Shown here one piece after another: positions 1-7,666 of a DNA stretch of 10,864 nt. Each line of letters opens with the position of its first letter. The stretch's first letter is position 1. The notes under the pieces were generated by a model. The model saw only the letters and a list, made by a program, of their open reading frames with translations. It ran no database searches and was not told the origin of the DNA. The stretch covers positions 1-10,864 of the forward strand of contig SKKZ01000043.1 of NCBI GenBank assembly GCA_007123455.1, written 5' to 3'. The stretch is from Coriobacteriia bacterium (lineage in GTDB: Bacteria > Actinomycetota > Coriobacteriia > Anaerosomatales > SLCP01). A program made the position numbers and the translations under genes.

Positions 1-74
1 AAGTCCGGGCCGCACAGTACCTGACGCACGAGGCACGCGAGCAGCTGCAGAAGAGACTCGCGGCGCTGGAGTGA
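1..74 (+). CDS. 3' end of an unidentified gene (partial)
   Basis: A frame open from the left edge ends at the TGA at 72-74. The 23 visible residues (VRAAQYLTHEAREQLQKRLA then ALE) are charged and rich in Ala, Leu, Glu and Arg, as expected of an amphipathic C-terminal helix. Nothing in them identifies a family. Direction is inferred from the open frame and from the non-coding, AT-rich promoter-like stretch that begins soon after the stop and leads into the Fic gene. It could also be a chance frame. Confidence 0.45.
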   Translation, partial: VRAAQYLTHEAREQLQKRLAALE

Positions 75-109
75 CCTCGTGCGGCGCTACGCTGACCGCG
101 ACGTGGCCC

Positions 110-138
110 TTGCGTCCTCAGGCATATAATCTCATAAT
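110..138 (+). promoter_or_regulatory. Candidate sigma-70-type promoter for the Fic gene
   Basis: A TTGCGT (110-115) lies 17 bases before CATAAT (133-138), giving a plausible -35/-10 pair. A perfect TATAAT at 125-130 is an alternative -10, but it has no good -35 at the right distance. The stretch 121-165 is strikingly AT-rich against a GC-rich background. The CATAAT overlaps the inverted repeat at 129-150, so a repressor bound there would block transcription. Confidence 0.5.
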
Positions 139-165
139 CTCCTATGAGATAAGTAGTTTAATCTC
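127..165. promoter_or_regulatory. Putative operator: inverted repeat plus TAATCTC direct repeats
   Basis: ATCTCATA (129-136) and TATGAGAT (143-150) form a perfect 8-base inverted repeat with a 6-base spacer. The heptamer TAATCTC occurs three times in direct orientation, at 127-133, 135-141 and 159-165; the first two copies overlap the left part of the repeat. The third copy ends just before the ribosome binding site. This looks like a protein-binding site. The Fic protein's own C-terminal winged helix is an obvious candidate ligand, which is an inference. Confidence 0.5.
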
Positions 166-179
166 CTGGAGGTCAACCG

Positions 180-1346
180 ATGTATGCGTGGCGCATCACG
201 CCCGAGATCTCGTCCGACCTCGAACGAATCGAGGAGCTGCGCCGCGTCCTCGCTCGCGGCACGCTGCCGCGCCGGTGGGCCGGGCGTCTGAGGCGCGAGC
301 TCGAGGCAGAAGCGACAGCGGCCTCGACATCGATGGAAGGCGTGCCCGTCACGGTCGAGGAGGTCCGCCGCATTCTCGCGGGCGACAGGCCTTCATCGGT
401 GAAGGAGGCCGATGCGCGCCTCGTCGAGGGTTATCGCGACGCGATGTCCTTCGTGCTCAGGCGCGCGGACGATCCAGGGTTCTCGTGGCAAACGGAACTC
501 ATCCTCGGCATCCACGATCGGGTGATGGCCGGCTCGTACGCTTTCGGGGCTGGAAGGTTTCGCACCGGAGCGGCCTTCGTGGCGGACGCAGCGGCAGGGC
601 TGGTCGTCTTCGAGCCTCCTCCGGCGGAAGCGGTGCCCGGACTGTTGCAGGACCTGGCGGCATTCGCACAATCTGCCGGCGGCGACCTTCCCCCGCCTGT
701 CCTTGCGGCGTTGCTGCACGCGCGCCTGGCCGGCATTCATCCGTTCTCCGACGGCAACGGGCGCACTGCTCGCGTGCTGGCGTCGCTTGCGATGTACCGT
801 GGCGGCTTCACCAGGCCGCAGTTCACGAGCCTGGAGGAGTGGTGGGGTTCCCACAGGCGGGACTACTACGATTCGTTTCAGTGCCTCGGCAGTTCGTGGG
901 ACCCGGACGCGGATGTCACACCGTTCGTTGCCGCCCATGTGCGCGCGCAGCGCCTTCAGGTCGACTCGCTCTCGCTCAAGGAGGCGACCGAGCGAGTCCT
1001 CTGGGGAATCCTTGAGGACGTGGTGACAGAGGACCTCGGTCTCCCGCCGCGGCTGGCCGATGCCCTCTACGACGGGTTCTTCGGTCGCGACGTGACCAAC
1101 CGCTACTACCGTTCGCTCGCGGACGTGTCGGTGCCGACCGCCACGTCCGACCTCGGGCGACTCGAGGCGAGCGGTCTTCTCCGGGCCAAAGGGGCCGGGC
1201 GATCGCGTGCCTATACCGGGAGCGAGCAGCTCGTGGAAGCAGTCGCACGAGCTGCCGAACTCGGCGGCCCGCCGCCCTCCATGCCGCTCGAGACGCAGCG
1301 GGTATGGGTGATGGCGGGCCTCGCCGGGAAGGTTCATGGCGGCTGA
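180..1346 (+). CDS. Fic-domain protein (putative AMPylase) with N-terminal inhibitory motif and C-terminal winged helix
   Basis: Fic proteins transfer AMP or other phosphate-containing groups to hydroxyl side chains of target proteins. The catalytic signature HPFSDGNGRTAR is complete at residues 187-198, with catalytic His187, Asp191 and Arg195. Upstream, residues 49-54 (STSMEG) match the (S/T)xxxE(G/N) inhibitory helix of class II Fic proteins, Glu53 being the residue expected to occlude ATP gamma-phosphate binding. Residues about 120-135 (RFRTG region) fit the substrate flap. Residues about 300-348 look like a winged helix-turn-helix (SVPTATSDLGRLEASGLL), as in COG3177-type Fic proteins. 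At 388 residues it is a normal full length. ATG 180 is preceded by GGAGG at 168-172. The gene seems monocistronic, since the next gene converges on it. The target protein cannot be told from sequence. The family assignment is firm; AMP as the donated group is inferred. Confidence 0.93.
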   Translation: MYAWRITPEISSDLERIEELRRVLARGTLPRRWAGRLRRELEAEATAASTSMEGVPVTVEEVRRILAGDRPSSVKEADARLVEGYRDAMSFVLRRADDPGFSWQTELILGIHDRVMAGSYAFGAGRFRTGAAFVADAAAGLVVFEPPPAEAVPGLLQDLAAFAQSAGGDLPPPVLAALLHARLAGIHPFSDGNGRTARVLASLAMYRGGFTRPQFTSLEEWWGSHRRDYYDSFQCLGSSWDPDADVTPFVAAHVRAQRLQVDSLSLKEATERVLWGILEDVVTEDLGLPPRLADALYDGFFGRDVTNRYYRSLADVSVPTATSDLGRLEASGLLRAKGAGRSRAYTGSEQLVEAVARAAELGGPPPSMPLETQRVWVMAGLAGKVHGG

Positions 1347-1350
1347 ACAA

Positions 1351-1381
1351 GCTCTGCGGTCTCTGCTGGAGCAGGCAGAGC
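1351..1381 (+). terminator. Possible terminator hairpin after the Fic gene
   Basis: GCTCTGC (1351-1357) pairs perfectly with GCAGAGC (1375-1381). Inside the loop CTGCT (1363-1367) pairs with AGCAG (1370-1374). The hairpin begins 4 bases after the Fic stop codon. No T-run follows, so it is at best a non-canonical terminator. Confidence 0.3.
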
Positions 1382-1460
1382 GTCGAGCGGATAATGAGAT
1401 TTGCGGAGTGGATTCCGGAGATCGAGAAATGCTCGCCAGTAGCGCGCGTGAAGGCGACGA

Positions 1461-1479
1461 GCGCTCAAGCGGTGAGCGC
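1461..1479 (-). terminator. Possible shared terminator hairpin between convergent genes
   Basis: GCGCTCA (1461-1467) and TGAGCGC (1473-1479) form a perfect 7-base stem with a 5-base loop. It lies 6 bases beyond the stop codon of the minus-strand lipoprotein gene and between two convergent genes, the usual site for a bidirectional terminator. Neither strand shows a T-tract. Confidence 0.35.
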
Positions 1480-1485
1480 GCCAAC

Positions 1486-1884
1486 CTAATATCCTTCGAG
1501 AGGCTCCGGTTCGTGGCCCGGCCACTCGAGCGTCCACGGCCCGGTGTGCGCGCCCACGTCGAAGATGAGCGCTATCTCGCCCATCTCTCCTCTGTCCGGT
1601 CGGTACAGAGATTCGGAAACGGGGACCCTCACACCCTCCGGATCGACGACGGCGATTCCTTCGACATCTGCTATCTCTTCGGCGTCGATACGCCGGAGCG
1701 TGCCGCCGATGCGTTCGAGCCGGACCTCGACCATCGACGGGGTCATGTTGACCTCGGTGAGCTCGTAGATCTTGCTCTCGACCATGAACCGGGGCTGTTC
1801 GTCAGGCAGCCGTTCACAGCCCGCAACGGACAGGACGAGAGCAACTCCGAGTAGAAGGATGATGACGGCGTTCTTGGTGTTCAT
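1486..1884 (-). CDS. Small lipoprotein of unknown function
   Basis: The 132-residue product starts MNTKNAVIILLLGVALVLSV and has a lipobox VAGC with the lipidated cysteine at residue 23, so it should be exported and anchored to the outer face of the cytoplasmic membrane. The mature part (about 109 residues) is mixed beta-like sequence with many acidic residues and ends near WTLEWPGHEPEPLEGY. I do not recognise a named family. The start at 1884 is favoured because a GGAGGG site lies 6 bases upstream on the minus strand; an in-frame ATG 21 bases further upstream has no such site and would lengthen the n-region needlessly. The gene is convergent with fic and divergent from the DUF6941-like gene. 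A plus-strand frame across it is judged to be its antisense shadow. Confidence 0.8.
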   Translation of the reverse strand: MNTKNAVIILLLGVALVLSVAGCERLPDEQPRFMVESKIYELTEVNMTPSMVEVRLERIGGTLRRIDAEEIADVEGIAVVDPEGVRVPVSESLYRPDRGEMGEIALIFDVGAHTGPWTLEWPGHEPEPLEGY

Positions 1885-1921
1885 CGCACTCCCTCCGGGC
1901 CGCAACGTCAGTCCGCGCCTC

Positions 1922-1977
1922 CCCTTACGGGTATACCCCAGTTAGCGGAGCACCGGCGTCCGCTGCCGACGTAAGGG
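1922..1977. promoter_or_regulatory. Nested inverted repeats in a divergent intergenic region
   Basis: The 117 bases between the minus-strand lipoprotein (start 1884) and the plus-strand gene at 2002 hold three palindromic elements. An outer perfect 8-base inverted repeat is CCCTTACG (1922-1929) with CGTAAGGG (1970-1977). An inner perfect 6-base repeat is AGCGGA (1944-1949) with TCCGCT (1959-1964). A 10-base palindrome GGGTATACCC lies at 1929-1938. Promoters for both flanking genes must be in or near here, so operator function is plausible; no clear -35/-10 pair was found. Confidence 0.45.
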
Positions 1978-2001
1978 TGTCAGCCACGAGGGGAGAGCAC
2001 C

Positions 2002-2421
2002 GTGAAGATCGAGCTTGCCCTGCTTTCGGACTACGCTGCGGTCACCAGAGAAGGAAAGCTGATCGCGGCGGGCATTTTCGGGCAGATCAGGCCGCCCAAG
2101 ATGCCGTGGCAGCACCCCACGATGTACATCGCGTTGCGTGTTCGCTTCCATCCCGGTGAGGAGGGCGGCCACAAGATCAAGATCCGTCTCGTGGACCCGG
2201 ACGGTACCGAGATCCTGTCGCTCGACGGCGATGCGACCGTGGCCACGATGGACCCGGTCGAAGGCGGTACGTCGCAGCTCGTCCTTGCGTTGAACAACGT
2301 TCCGTTCAAGGTGTTCGGCCGCCATGCGTTCGACCTCTTCCTCGACGGGCGCCACGAGCACACGGTCCCTCTCTCCGTGGCCGAACGAACCAGACCTTCC
2401 GGAGGTCCGAACCAGGGCTGA
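2002..2421 (+). CDS. DUF6941-like protein of unknown function
   Basis: The product is a 139-residue soluble protein without signal peptide or membrane segment. Its N-terminus (MKIELALLSDYAAVTREGKL, then IAAGIFGQI) and the HPTMYIALRVRF segment match the pattern I know from DUF6941 proteins, in which an ALLADYA...REGKLN..GIF opening is followed by a P..HP.MYLV strand. The family is predicted to be a beta-sandwich of unknown role. The central part (residues 58-80) alternates charged and hydrophobic residues as beta-strands do. The start is GTG 2002, with a GGGGAG site about 6 bases upstream, and no better ATG lies nearby. The family name is from memory of the motif and would need a profile search to confirm. 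Confidence 0.8.
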   Translation: MKIELALLSDYAAVTREGKLIAAGIFGQIRPPKMPWQHPTMYIALRVRFHPGEEGGHKIKIRLVDPDGTEILSLDGDATVATMDPVEGGTSQLVLALNNVPFKVFGRHAFDLFLDGRHEHTVPLSVAERTRPSGGPNQG

Positions 2422-2497
2422 CGGAGGCAGAGTCGTCCCTCGCCACTACCCCGACCGCGCATAGCCGCCTCGCCGCAGCTCAACCTCGCGTACTTGG

Positions 2498-3595
2498 ATG
2501 CCGATGAAACAAGGTGAACGCGGCGCGAGGCGGGGAGGCGGCGTGGCTTCGACCACGGCGGGTGGACAGGGATGGCTGAAAGAGCGCATCGGGGAGACCC
2601 TGGACAGGGTGGCCTCTGAGAGAGGCGCCCGCATCGTGCGCGACATCCGCCTCGACTTCGGGGCCCACTCGCAGGAGTTCTCCCATATCCTCATCGACCG
2701 GCACGGGCTGCTCGTGATCGATCTGCAGCTGTGGCCCGGCGCCCGCATACACGGTTCGACGAGGTCCAGGACGTGGATCGCCAGGGCCAAGGGGGCTTCC
2801 CGGGAGAGGTTCGACAATCCGCTTGTGGAAAACGCCCGCAGGAGCGAGGTACTCGTCGAGGGACTGCTCATCAGCGGCCGTCGCATCGGGCCGGACTACG
2901 TCTCCGGACTCGTGGTGTTCGGAGGTGCCGACACGTCGGGAGTATCGCTCGGCGACGCTGCCGCGAACCGCATGATCGATGCGTCCGAGATCCGGGACCG
3001 CCTCGGTGAGCGTTACGACTTCGCGACGAACGCCGGCGCGCTGCAACCGGCCGAGATCGACGACCTGGTCTCGCTGCTCCACCAGATCGACCGGTCCGAC
3101 AGCCCGCTCCCCGCGCTCGGTGACAAGGGTGCCGATCCTGCTCCCATCGCACCGCGGCTCACCGCCGAACGGTATCCCGATTCGGCTGCCGGTCGCTTGC
3201 GCGACCGTCGACCCCGCGCCACACTCCTGGTCCTCCTGGCGCTTGTCGCTCTGGCGGTATGGCTCTTCTTGTACGGGGGACTCGCGATCGTTACCGAGGT
3301 GCCGGTCGCCCTGCTCGCCGGGGAGGATCCCTCTGCCGAGGCGCAGGCGGCGGATCGAGGTTCGATGGCGGATCAGGTGTCGGTGGAGACCGCCGAGCAG
3401 GTGCTCCGCGATGCGGCGCCCGAGATCTACCGGTTCACACGCGATCTCGGTGCCCCCGAGGTGGTGCAGGCCGACGGCCACACCACGTTCATCTGGAGTT
3501 ATCTCGGCGGTGCTCCCGATGAGCCTCCGCGGGAGCGCACCATCGAACTCACCTTCGATGCCTCGGGCAACCTGCGGGGCGTGAGCCGCGAGTAG
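2498..3595 (+). CDS. Membrane protein with degenerate NERD (nuclease-related) domain
   Basis: Residues about 30-125 follow the NERD layout: a hydrophobic strand pair (HILIDRHGLLVIDLQLWPG), a conserved Trp after the turn, and a later NPLVENARRSEVLVEGLL helix. The acidic and Lys residues normally needed for catalysis are changed: the usual IDH is FSH (Ser62) and the usual ExK is Asp75-Leu-Gln77, so nuclease activity is doubtful. One membrane segment lies at about residues 241-264 after an Arg-rich stop (RLRDRRPR), placing the NERD part in the cytoplasm and the last 100 residues outside. The outer part contains WSYLGG and IELTFDASGNLRGV, loosely like SmpA/BamE-type folds (inference). ATG 2498 has no visible ribosome site; GTG 2543 follows GGGGAGG (2532-2538) by 4 bases and may be the true start, which would remove 15 residues. 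It is probably first in an operon with the downstream genes. Confidence 0.75.
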   Translation: MPMKQGERGARRGGGVASTTAGGQGWLKERIGETLDRVASERGARIVRDIRLDFGAHSQEFSHILIDRHGLLVIDLQLWPGARIHGSTRSRTWIARAKGASRERFDNPLVENARRSEVLVEGLLISGRRIGPDYVSGLVVFGGADTSGVSLGDAAANRMIDASEIRDRLGERYDFATNAGALQPAEIDDLVSLLHQIDRSDSPLPALGDKGADPAPIAPRLTAERYPDSAAGRLRDRRPRATLLVLLALVALAVWLFLYGGLAIVTEVPVALLAGEDPSAEAQAADRGSMADQVSVETAEQVLRDAAPEIYRFTRDLGAPEVVQADGHTTFIWSYLGGAPDEPPRERTIELTFDASGNLRGVSRE

Positions 3596-3672
3596 ACGGC
3601 CCGAGTGGTTCGACGGTGCCCCCGATGGGGAAGTCTGTCCATAACGGCTTCGAATCGATCGCGGGGGTGCCC

Positions 3673-4125
3673 ATGGAGGTCTCAGTCGCCCGTTCCCGGT
3701 GCCCATCGAATGCAGGGCGTGTGGTGGCACTCCTGCTCCTGCTGCTCCTGCTCGGCACCACGCTTTCCGGCTGTTTTGCTCCGCGACCGCCGGATACCGA
3801 GTCCACCATTCGCGGCGTGGTCGTCTCGGTCACCCCCGGGCGCGAGGGTGGCGGGATCCGTGTGGTCTGGCACGAGTCGCTCGGCGAGATGCGCGAGCTG
3901 GACTCGGTCGACGTGGCCATTACCGGGGAGACCGGTGTGTTCGACCGGGATGGCAGACCCATAGAGTTCGCCGATATCGAGGTACGTGACGTTGTCGACG
4001 TCTGGATCTCAGGTGCCCTCGCAGAGTCCTACCCGCCGCAGGGGTGGGCCGACGCGGTGCGGGTCATCGGTGAGTTCGACGAGATGCGTCCCCTGCCGAT
4101 GCCGCCGGGGCTGGTCGAACAGTAG
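3673..4125 (+). CDS. DUF3221/YobA-like lipoprotein
   Basis: From ATG 3673 the product has 150 residues: a short Arg-containing n-region, a Leu-rich core (ALLLLLLLLGTT) and a lipobox LSGC with the lipidated Cys at residue 34. The mature domain contains IRGVVVSV, TGETGVFDRDG, VRDVVDVWISG and LAESYPPQGWADAVRVIG. The ESYPxQ stretch followed by an Ala-containing strand is characteristic of DUF3221 (YobA-like) proteins, small beta-barrel domains of unknown function. An upstream in-frame ATG at 3616 would put the lipidated Cys at residue 53, unusually far, and has no ribosome site; GGGGGTG at 3663-3669 favours 3673. It lies 77 bases after the NERD gene and 35 before the BCCT gene on the same strand, so cotranscription is likely. 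Confidence 0.78.
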   Translation: MEVSVARSRCPSNAGRVVALLLLLLLLGTTLSGCFAPRPPDTESTIRGVVVSVTPGREGGGIRVVWHESLGEMRELDSVDVAITGETGVFDRDGRPIEFADIEVRDVVDVWISGALAESYPPQGWADAVRVIGEFDEMRPLPMPPGLVEQ

Positions 4126-4160
4126 GACATCTGGAGGTTGCGACTTCGGAGGGGCGGGGC

Positions 4161-5795
4161 ATGGACGAGACGGGTGCGCAGGAATCGTCGGCACGGGTAT
4201 ACGTGCGTCGTTTCGGACCGTTCCCGGAGATCAGTCCGCCGGTCTTCCTGCTGAGCGCCGGCATCATCCTCACGCTGATCTTCTTCAGCGGCCTCTTTAC
4301 CGAGCTGGCCGATTCGGTCTTCAGCTCGGTGCAAACGTGGATCTCGGTCTCGTTCGGCTGGTTCTACATGCTGGCCGTGAGCTTCTTCCTCGGCTTCGTC
4401 CTGTGGCTCGGCTTCAGCCGCTGGGGACACGTCCGCCTCGGCGACCCGTTCGAGCGGCCCCGGTTCGGCCTGCTCGGCTGGTTCGCGATGCTCTTCAGCG
4501 CAGGCATGGGTATCGGCCTGCTGTTCTGGTCGGTCGCCGAGCCGATGTACCACTACATCGACCCGCCCACGGGGGGAGAGAGTTCGGCTGCCGAGGCCAT
4601 GCGCTTCACGTTCCTCCACTGGGGGTTGCACGCGTGGGGCATCTACTGTGTAGCGGGTCTGGCGATCGGTTACTTCGCCTACCGCCAGAAGCTGCCGCTC
4701 ACCATCCGCTCGGCGTTCTATCCGGTACTTGGTGACCGCATCTACGGGCCGATCGGTCATGCCATCGATATCATCGCGGTGGTCGGCACGCTACTGGGTG
4801 TCGCGACATCACTCGGCCTCGGCGTCCTGCAGATCAACGCCGGCCTGAACTTCCTCACCGGCGTGCCGCAGAACGAAGGCGTGCAGGTCGCCATCATCGC
4901 CGGTGTCACCTTGATCGCGACGCTGTCCGTCGTCGCCGGGCTCTCGCGCGGCATACAGCGGCTGAGCAAGCTCAACATCATCCTGTCGATCCTGCTGATG
5001 ATCTTCCTCTGGCTTGTGGGCCCCACCCGCTTCCTGACCGGGTTCATCGTGGAGAGCACCGGTGAGTATCTGCAGAACCTCATCGCGCTCAGCCTCTGGA
5101 ACGACGCCATCGGTCAGACCGGCTGGCAGGAGGCGTGGACGGTCTTCTACTGGGGCTGGTGGATATCGTGGGCCCCGTTCGTCGGTATGTTCGTCGCACG
5201 CGTGAGCCGCGGGCGCACGATCCGGGAGTTCGTGCTCGGTGTGCTGCTTGCACCGACGCTCGCCACCTTCGTGTGGATGGGCGTGTTCGGCGGCAACGCC
5301 CTGCACCTCGAGATCTTCGGTGGCGTCGCGATCGGCGAGGCCGTGCAGGAGAATGTGAGCACCGCGCTCTTCGTCATGCTCGAGAACCTCCCGCTGCAGC
5401 TCATCACGGCGTCGGTCGCCACACTCATCGTGTTAACGTACTTCGTGACGTCCTCTGACTCGGGCAGCCTCGTGATCGACATGCTCACCGCCGGCGGACA
5501 CACGGAGCCACCGACCGTTCAGCGGGTGTTCTGGGCGGTGACCGAGGGTGTGCTGGCTGCGGTGCTGCTGGTCGCAGGTGGCCTCGGAGCGCTACAGGCG
5601 GCCGCGATCGCAGCGGGACTGCCGTTCTCGGTGGTCATGCTCGGCATGTGTTACTGCCTGGTCAGAGGGTTGCAGAAATACGAGCCCATCGCGCCCAAGC
5701 CAAAGCAGGTGGAGCCCAGAGCGCCGAAGGAGACCATGGGCGACATGGACCATGCGGAAGAAGATCTGCCCGAGAGAATGACCCCGACCGAGTGA
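4161..5795 (+). CDS. BCCT-family transporter (betaine/choline/carnitine type)
   Basis: This 544-residue integral membrane protein has about 12 hydrophobic segments, between residues 26 and 503, and a hydrophilic charged C-terminal tail from about 505. Family landmarks are clear. GMGIG at 115-119 in the third segment, followed by FWSVAEP, is the glycine stretch of sodium-coupled betaine carriers (CaiT-type antiporters have GMGID). The tryptophan box YWGWWISWAPF at 330-340 supplies Trp333, Trp334 and Trp337 for quaternary ammonium binding. FVARVSRGRTIREF follows, and TSSDSGS at 430-436 matches the sodium-site segment. It probably imports glycine betaine or a similar osmolyte with sodium; the exact substrate is not decidable. 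ATG 4161 has GGAGGGG six bases upstream. The tail is acidic rather than Arg-rich, so BetP-like osmosensing by the tail is not indicated. It ends 13 bases before the next gene. Confidence 0.93.
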   Translation: MDETGAQESSARVYVRRFGPFPEISPPVFLLSAGIILTLIFFSGLFTELADSVFSSVQTWISVSFGWFYMLAVSFFLGFVLWLGFSRWGHVRLGDPFERPRFGLLGWFAMLFSAGMGIGLLFWSVAEPMYHYIDPPTGGESSAAEAMRFTFLHWGLHAWGIYCVAGLAIGYFAYRQKLPLTIRSAFYPVLGDRIYGPIGHAIDIIAVVGTLLGVATSLGLGVLQINAGLNFLTGVPQNEGVQVAIIAGVTLIATLSVVAGLSRGIQRLSKLNIILSILLMIFLWLVGPTRFLTGFIVESTGEYLQNLIALSLWNDAIGQTGWQEAWTVFYWGWWISWAPFVGMFVARVSRGRTIREFVLGVLLAPTLATFVWMGVFGGNALHLEIFGGVAIGEAVQENVSTALFVMLENLPLQLITASVATLIVLTYFVTSSDSGSLVIDMLTAGGHTEPPTVQRVFWAVTEGVLAAVLLVAGGLGALQAAAIAAGLPFSVVMLGMCYCLVRGLQKYEPIAPKPKQVEPRAPKETMGDMDHAEEDLPERMTPTE

Positions 5796-5808
5796 GCAGG
5801 GGAGCCAG

Positions 5809-7644
5809 ATGACGAACCGACTCGCAGACGAGACCAGCCCGTACCTGTTGCAGCACGCCGAGAACCCCGTGGACTGGTATCCGTGGGGCCCGGAGGCGTT
5901 CGAGCGGGCCCGCGCGGAGGACAAGCCGATATTCCTGAGCGTCGGCTACTCGGCGTGTCACTGGTGCCACGTCATGGAGCGGGAGAGTTTCGAGGACGAC
6001 GCCACCGCGTTGCTGCTCAAGGCGAACTTCATCTCCGTGAAGGTGGATCGCGAGGAGCGCCCCGACGTCGATGCCGTCTACATGGACGCCGTGCACGCGG
6101 TGGCCGGGCGCGGCGGCTGGCCGATGAGCGTGTTCATGACGCCGGAAGGCAAGCCGTTCTATGCCGGGACCTACTTCCCGCCGACTCCGCACCAGGGCAT
6201 GCCTTCCTTCAAGGAAGTGATCGACCAGCTCGCAGCGCTCTGGGAGACACAGCGTGAAGAGGTGCTCGAGGCAGCCGCCAAGCTCACCGAAGCTATGCGC
6301 AATGCCCACGACGCGCTTACCGCGGCCGCTGGAGACGAGCTTCCCGGCGCCGACACGCTGCACCAGGCGGCGGAGCGCATCGCGCACGAGTTCGACGATG
6401 AGGACGGAGGGTGGGGCGGCCCGCCGAAGTTCCCGCAGCCGATGGTGACCGAGTTCCTGTTGCGCCGCTACTGTCAGACCGAGGACGGACGCCTCATGCG
6501 CATGGCCTCCGAGACGCTCGATGCGATGGCGCGCGGTGGCATCTACGACCATCTCGGGGGCGGGTTCCACCGCTACGCCGTCGACCTGGAGTGGCGCATC
6601 CCTCATTTCGAGAAGATGCTCACCGACAACGCGCTGCTCGCACGGGTATACCTGCGTGCCTACGAACTCACGGCCGTACCCGCCTACGAGCGTGTCGCCA
6701 CCGAGACGCTCGATTACGTGGTGCGCGAGATGACCCATCCGGCGGGCGGCTTCTACTCGGCCCAGGACGCGGACAGCGAGGGCGAGGAAGGCCGCTTCTT
6801 CGTATGGACGCCCGCGCAGATCGCCGAGGCGCTGCAGGGCACGCCCGAGGCCGCGGACGGCGGGATCGAGCTGTTCTGCGAGGCGTACGGGATCACACCC
6901 GAAGGCAACTTCGAGGGCAGCACCGTGCTCCACCTTCCGCGGCCGATGCCCGAACTCGCCGCGAGCACAGGCATCCCCGTGCCCGAGCTCGAGTCCCGGC
7001 TCGCCGCGATGCGCGCGACTCTGTTCGAGGCACGTGAGGACCGGGTGCGCCCGGCGCGTGACGACAAGGTGCTCGCAGGATGGAACGGCCTCATGCTCGG
7101 TGCGTTCGCCGAGGCCGCCCGCGTGCTCGACCGCAAGGACTACCGTGAGATCGCCGCTCAGAACGGACACTTCCTGCTCGGTCAGATGTGCACCGCCGAT
7201 GGACGGATCTACCGGAGCTGGAAGGACGGGCGGGCCACGCTCAACGGCTACCTGGAGGACTACGCGAACTGCGCGGACGGGATGCTCGAGCTCTACGAGA
7301 CGACACGCGACGAACGCTGGTTCGAGGCCGCGGCCGGCCTCGGCGACGCGATCATCGAGCACTTCTCCGATCCGGCGGGCGGCTTCTTCGACACGAGCGA
7401 CGACCACGAGCAGCTCATCGTGCGACCGAAAGGTGTGCAGGACGGCGCGGTCCCGTCGGGCAGCTCGATGGCGACCGGCGTGCTGCTCCGACTCGCAGTA
7501 CACACCCGCGAGGCTCGCTATGCCGAGGCGGCAGCCGGTGCGCTGCGCTCGGTCGGACCGGTGCTCGGCCGGGCCCCGATCGGCTTCGCGAAGTGGCTAA
7601 CGGTCTTCGCCGAATTCCTCGAGGCCCGGGGGCAGATGGAGTAG
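5809..7644 (+). CDS. YyaL/SPATA20-type thioredoxin-domain protein
   Basis: The N-terminal 160 residues form a thioredoxin-like domain (DUF255): NRLADETSPYLLQHAENPVD leads to SACHWCHVMERESF with a CHWC redox motif at residues 50-53, followed by VDREERPDVD and GGWPMSVFMTP. The rest is an alpha/alpha barrel like N-acylglucosamine 2-epimerases, with landmarks GGIYDHLGGGFHRY, PHFEKMLTDNA, QDADSEGEEG, DDKVLAGWNGLM and DGAVPSGSSMATG. At 611 residues it is somewhat shorter than common family members (about 650-700) but complete at both ends. The biochemical role of the family is not established; a redox or sugar-related function is often guessed. ATG 5809 is preceded by AGGGGAG and lies 13 bases after the transporter gene, so the two are very likely cotranscribed. 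No signal peptide is present, so it should be cytoplasmic. Confidence 0.93.
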   Translation: MTNRLADETSPYLLQHAENPVDWYPWGPEAFERARAEDKPIFLSVGYSACHWCHVMERESFEDDATALLLKANFISVKVDREERPDVDAVYMDAVHAVAGRGGWPMSVFMTPEGKPFYAGTYFPPTPHQGMPSFKEVIDQLAALWETQREEVLEAAAKLTEAMRNAHDALTAAAGDELPGADTLHQAAERIAHEFDDEDGGWGGPPKFPQPMVTEFLLRRYCQTEDGRLMRMASETLDAMARGGIYDHLGGGFHRYAVDLEWRIPHFEKMLTDNALLARVYLRAYELTAVPAYERVATETLDYVVREMTHPAGGFYSAQDADSEGEEGRFFVWTPAQIAEALQGTPEAADGGIELFCEAYGITPEGNFEGSTVLHLPRPMPELAASTGIPVPELESRLAAMRATLFEAREDRVRPARDDKVLAGWNGLMLGAFAEAARVLDRKDYREIAAQNGHFLLGQMCTADGRIYRSWKDGRATLNGYLEDYANCADGMLELYETTRDERWFEAAAGLGDAIIEHFSDPAGGFFDTSDDHEQLIVRPKGVQDGAVPSGSSMATGVLLRLAVHTREARYAEAAAGALRSVGPVLGRAPIGFAKWLTVFAEFLEARGQME

Positions 7645-7666
7645 GGCTCGGCAGCGTGCCCGGCTC

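Noticed and set aside
71..1015. Plus-strand open frame of 314 codons overlapping the Fic gene
   Set aside because: Arg/Gly-rich shadow in another frame; the Fic frame contains the full catalytic motif.
1336..1854. Plus-strand open frame of 172 codons overlapping the end of the Fic gene
   Set aside because: It is antisense to the lipoprotein gene, which has a proper signal peptide, lipobox and ribosome site; the plus frame shows no domain or start signal.
3620..3630. CCCC-GAT-GGGG mini-hairpin before the DUF3221-like gene
   Set aside because: Only four pairs; expected by chance in GC-rich DNA.
2480..3730. Minus-strand open frame of 416 codons
   Set aside because: High-GC shadow of the NERD gene; the product is low-complexity, without recognisable motifs or ribosome site.
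5662..7503. Minus-strand open frame of 613 codons
   Set aside because: Antisense shadow of the YyaL-type gene, whose plus frame has unmistakable family motifs.
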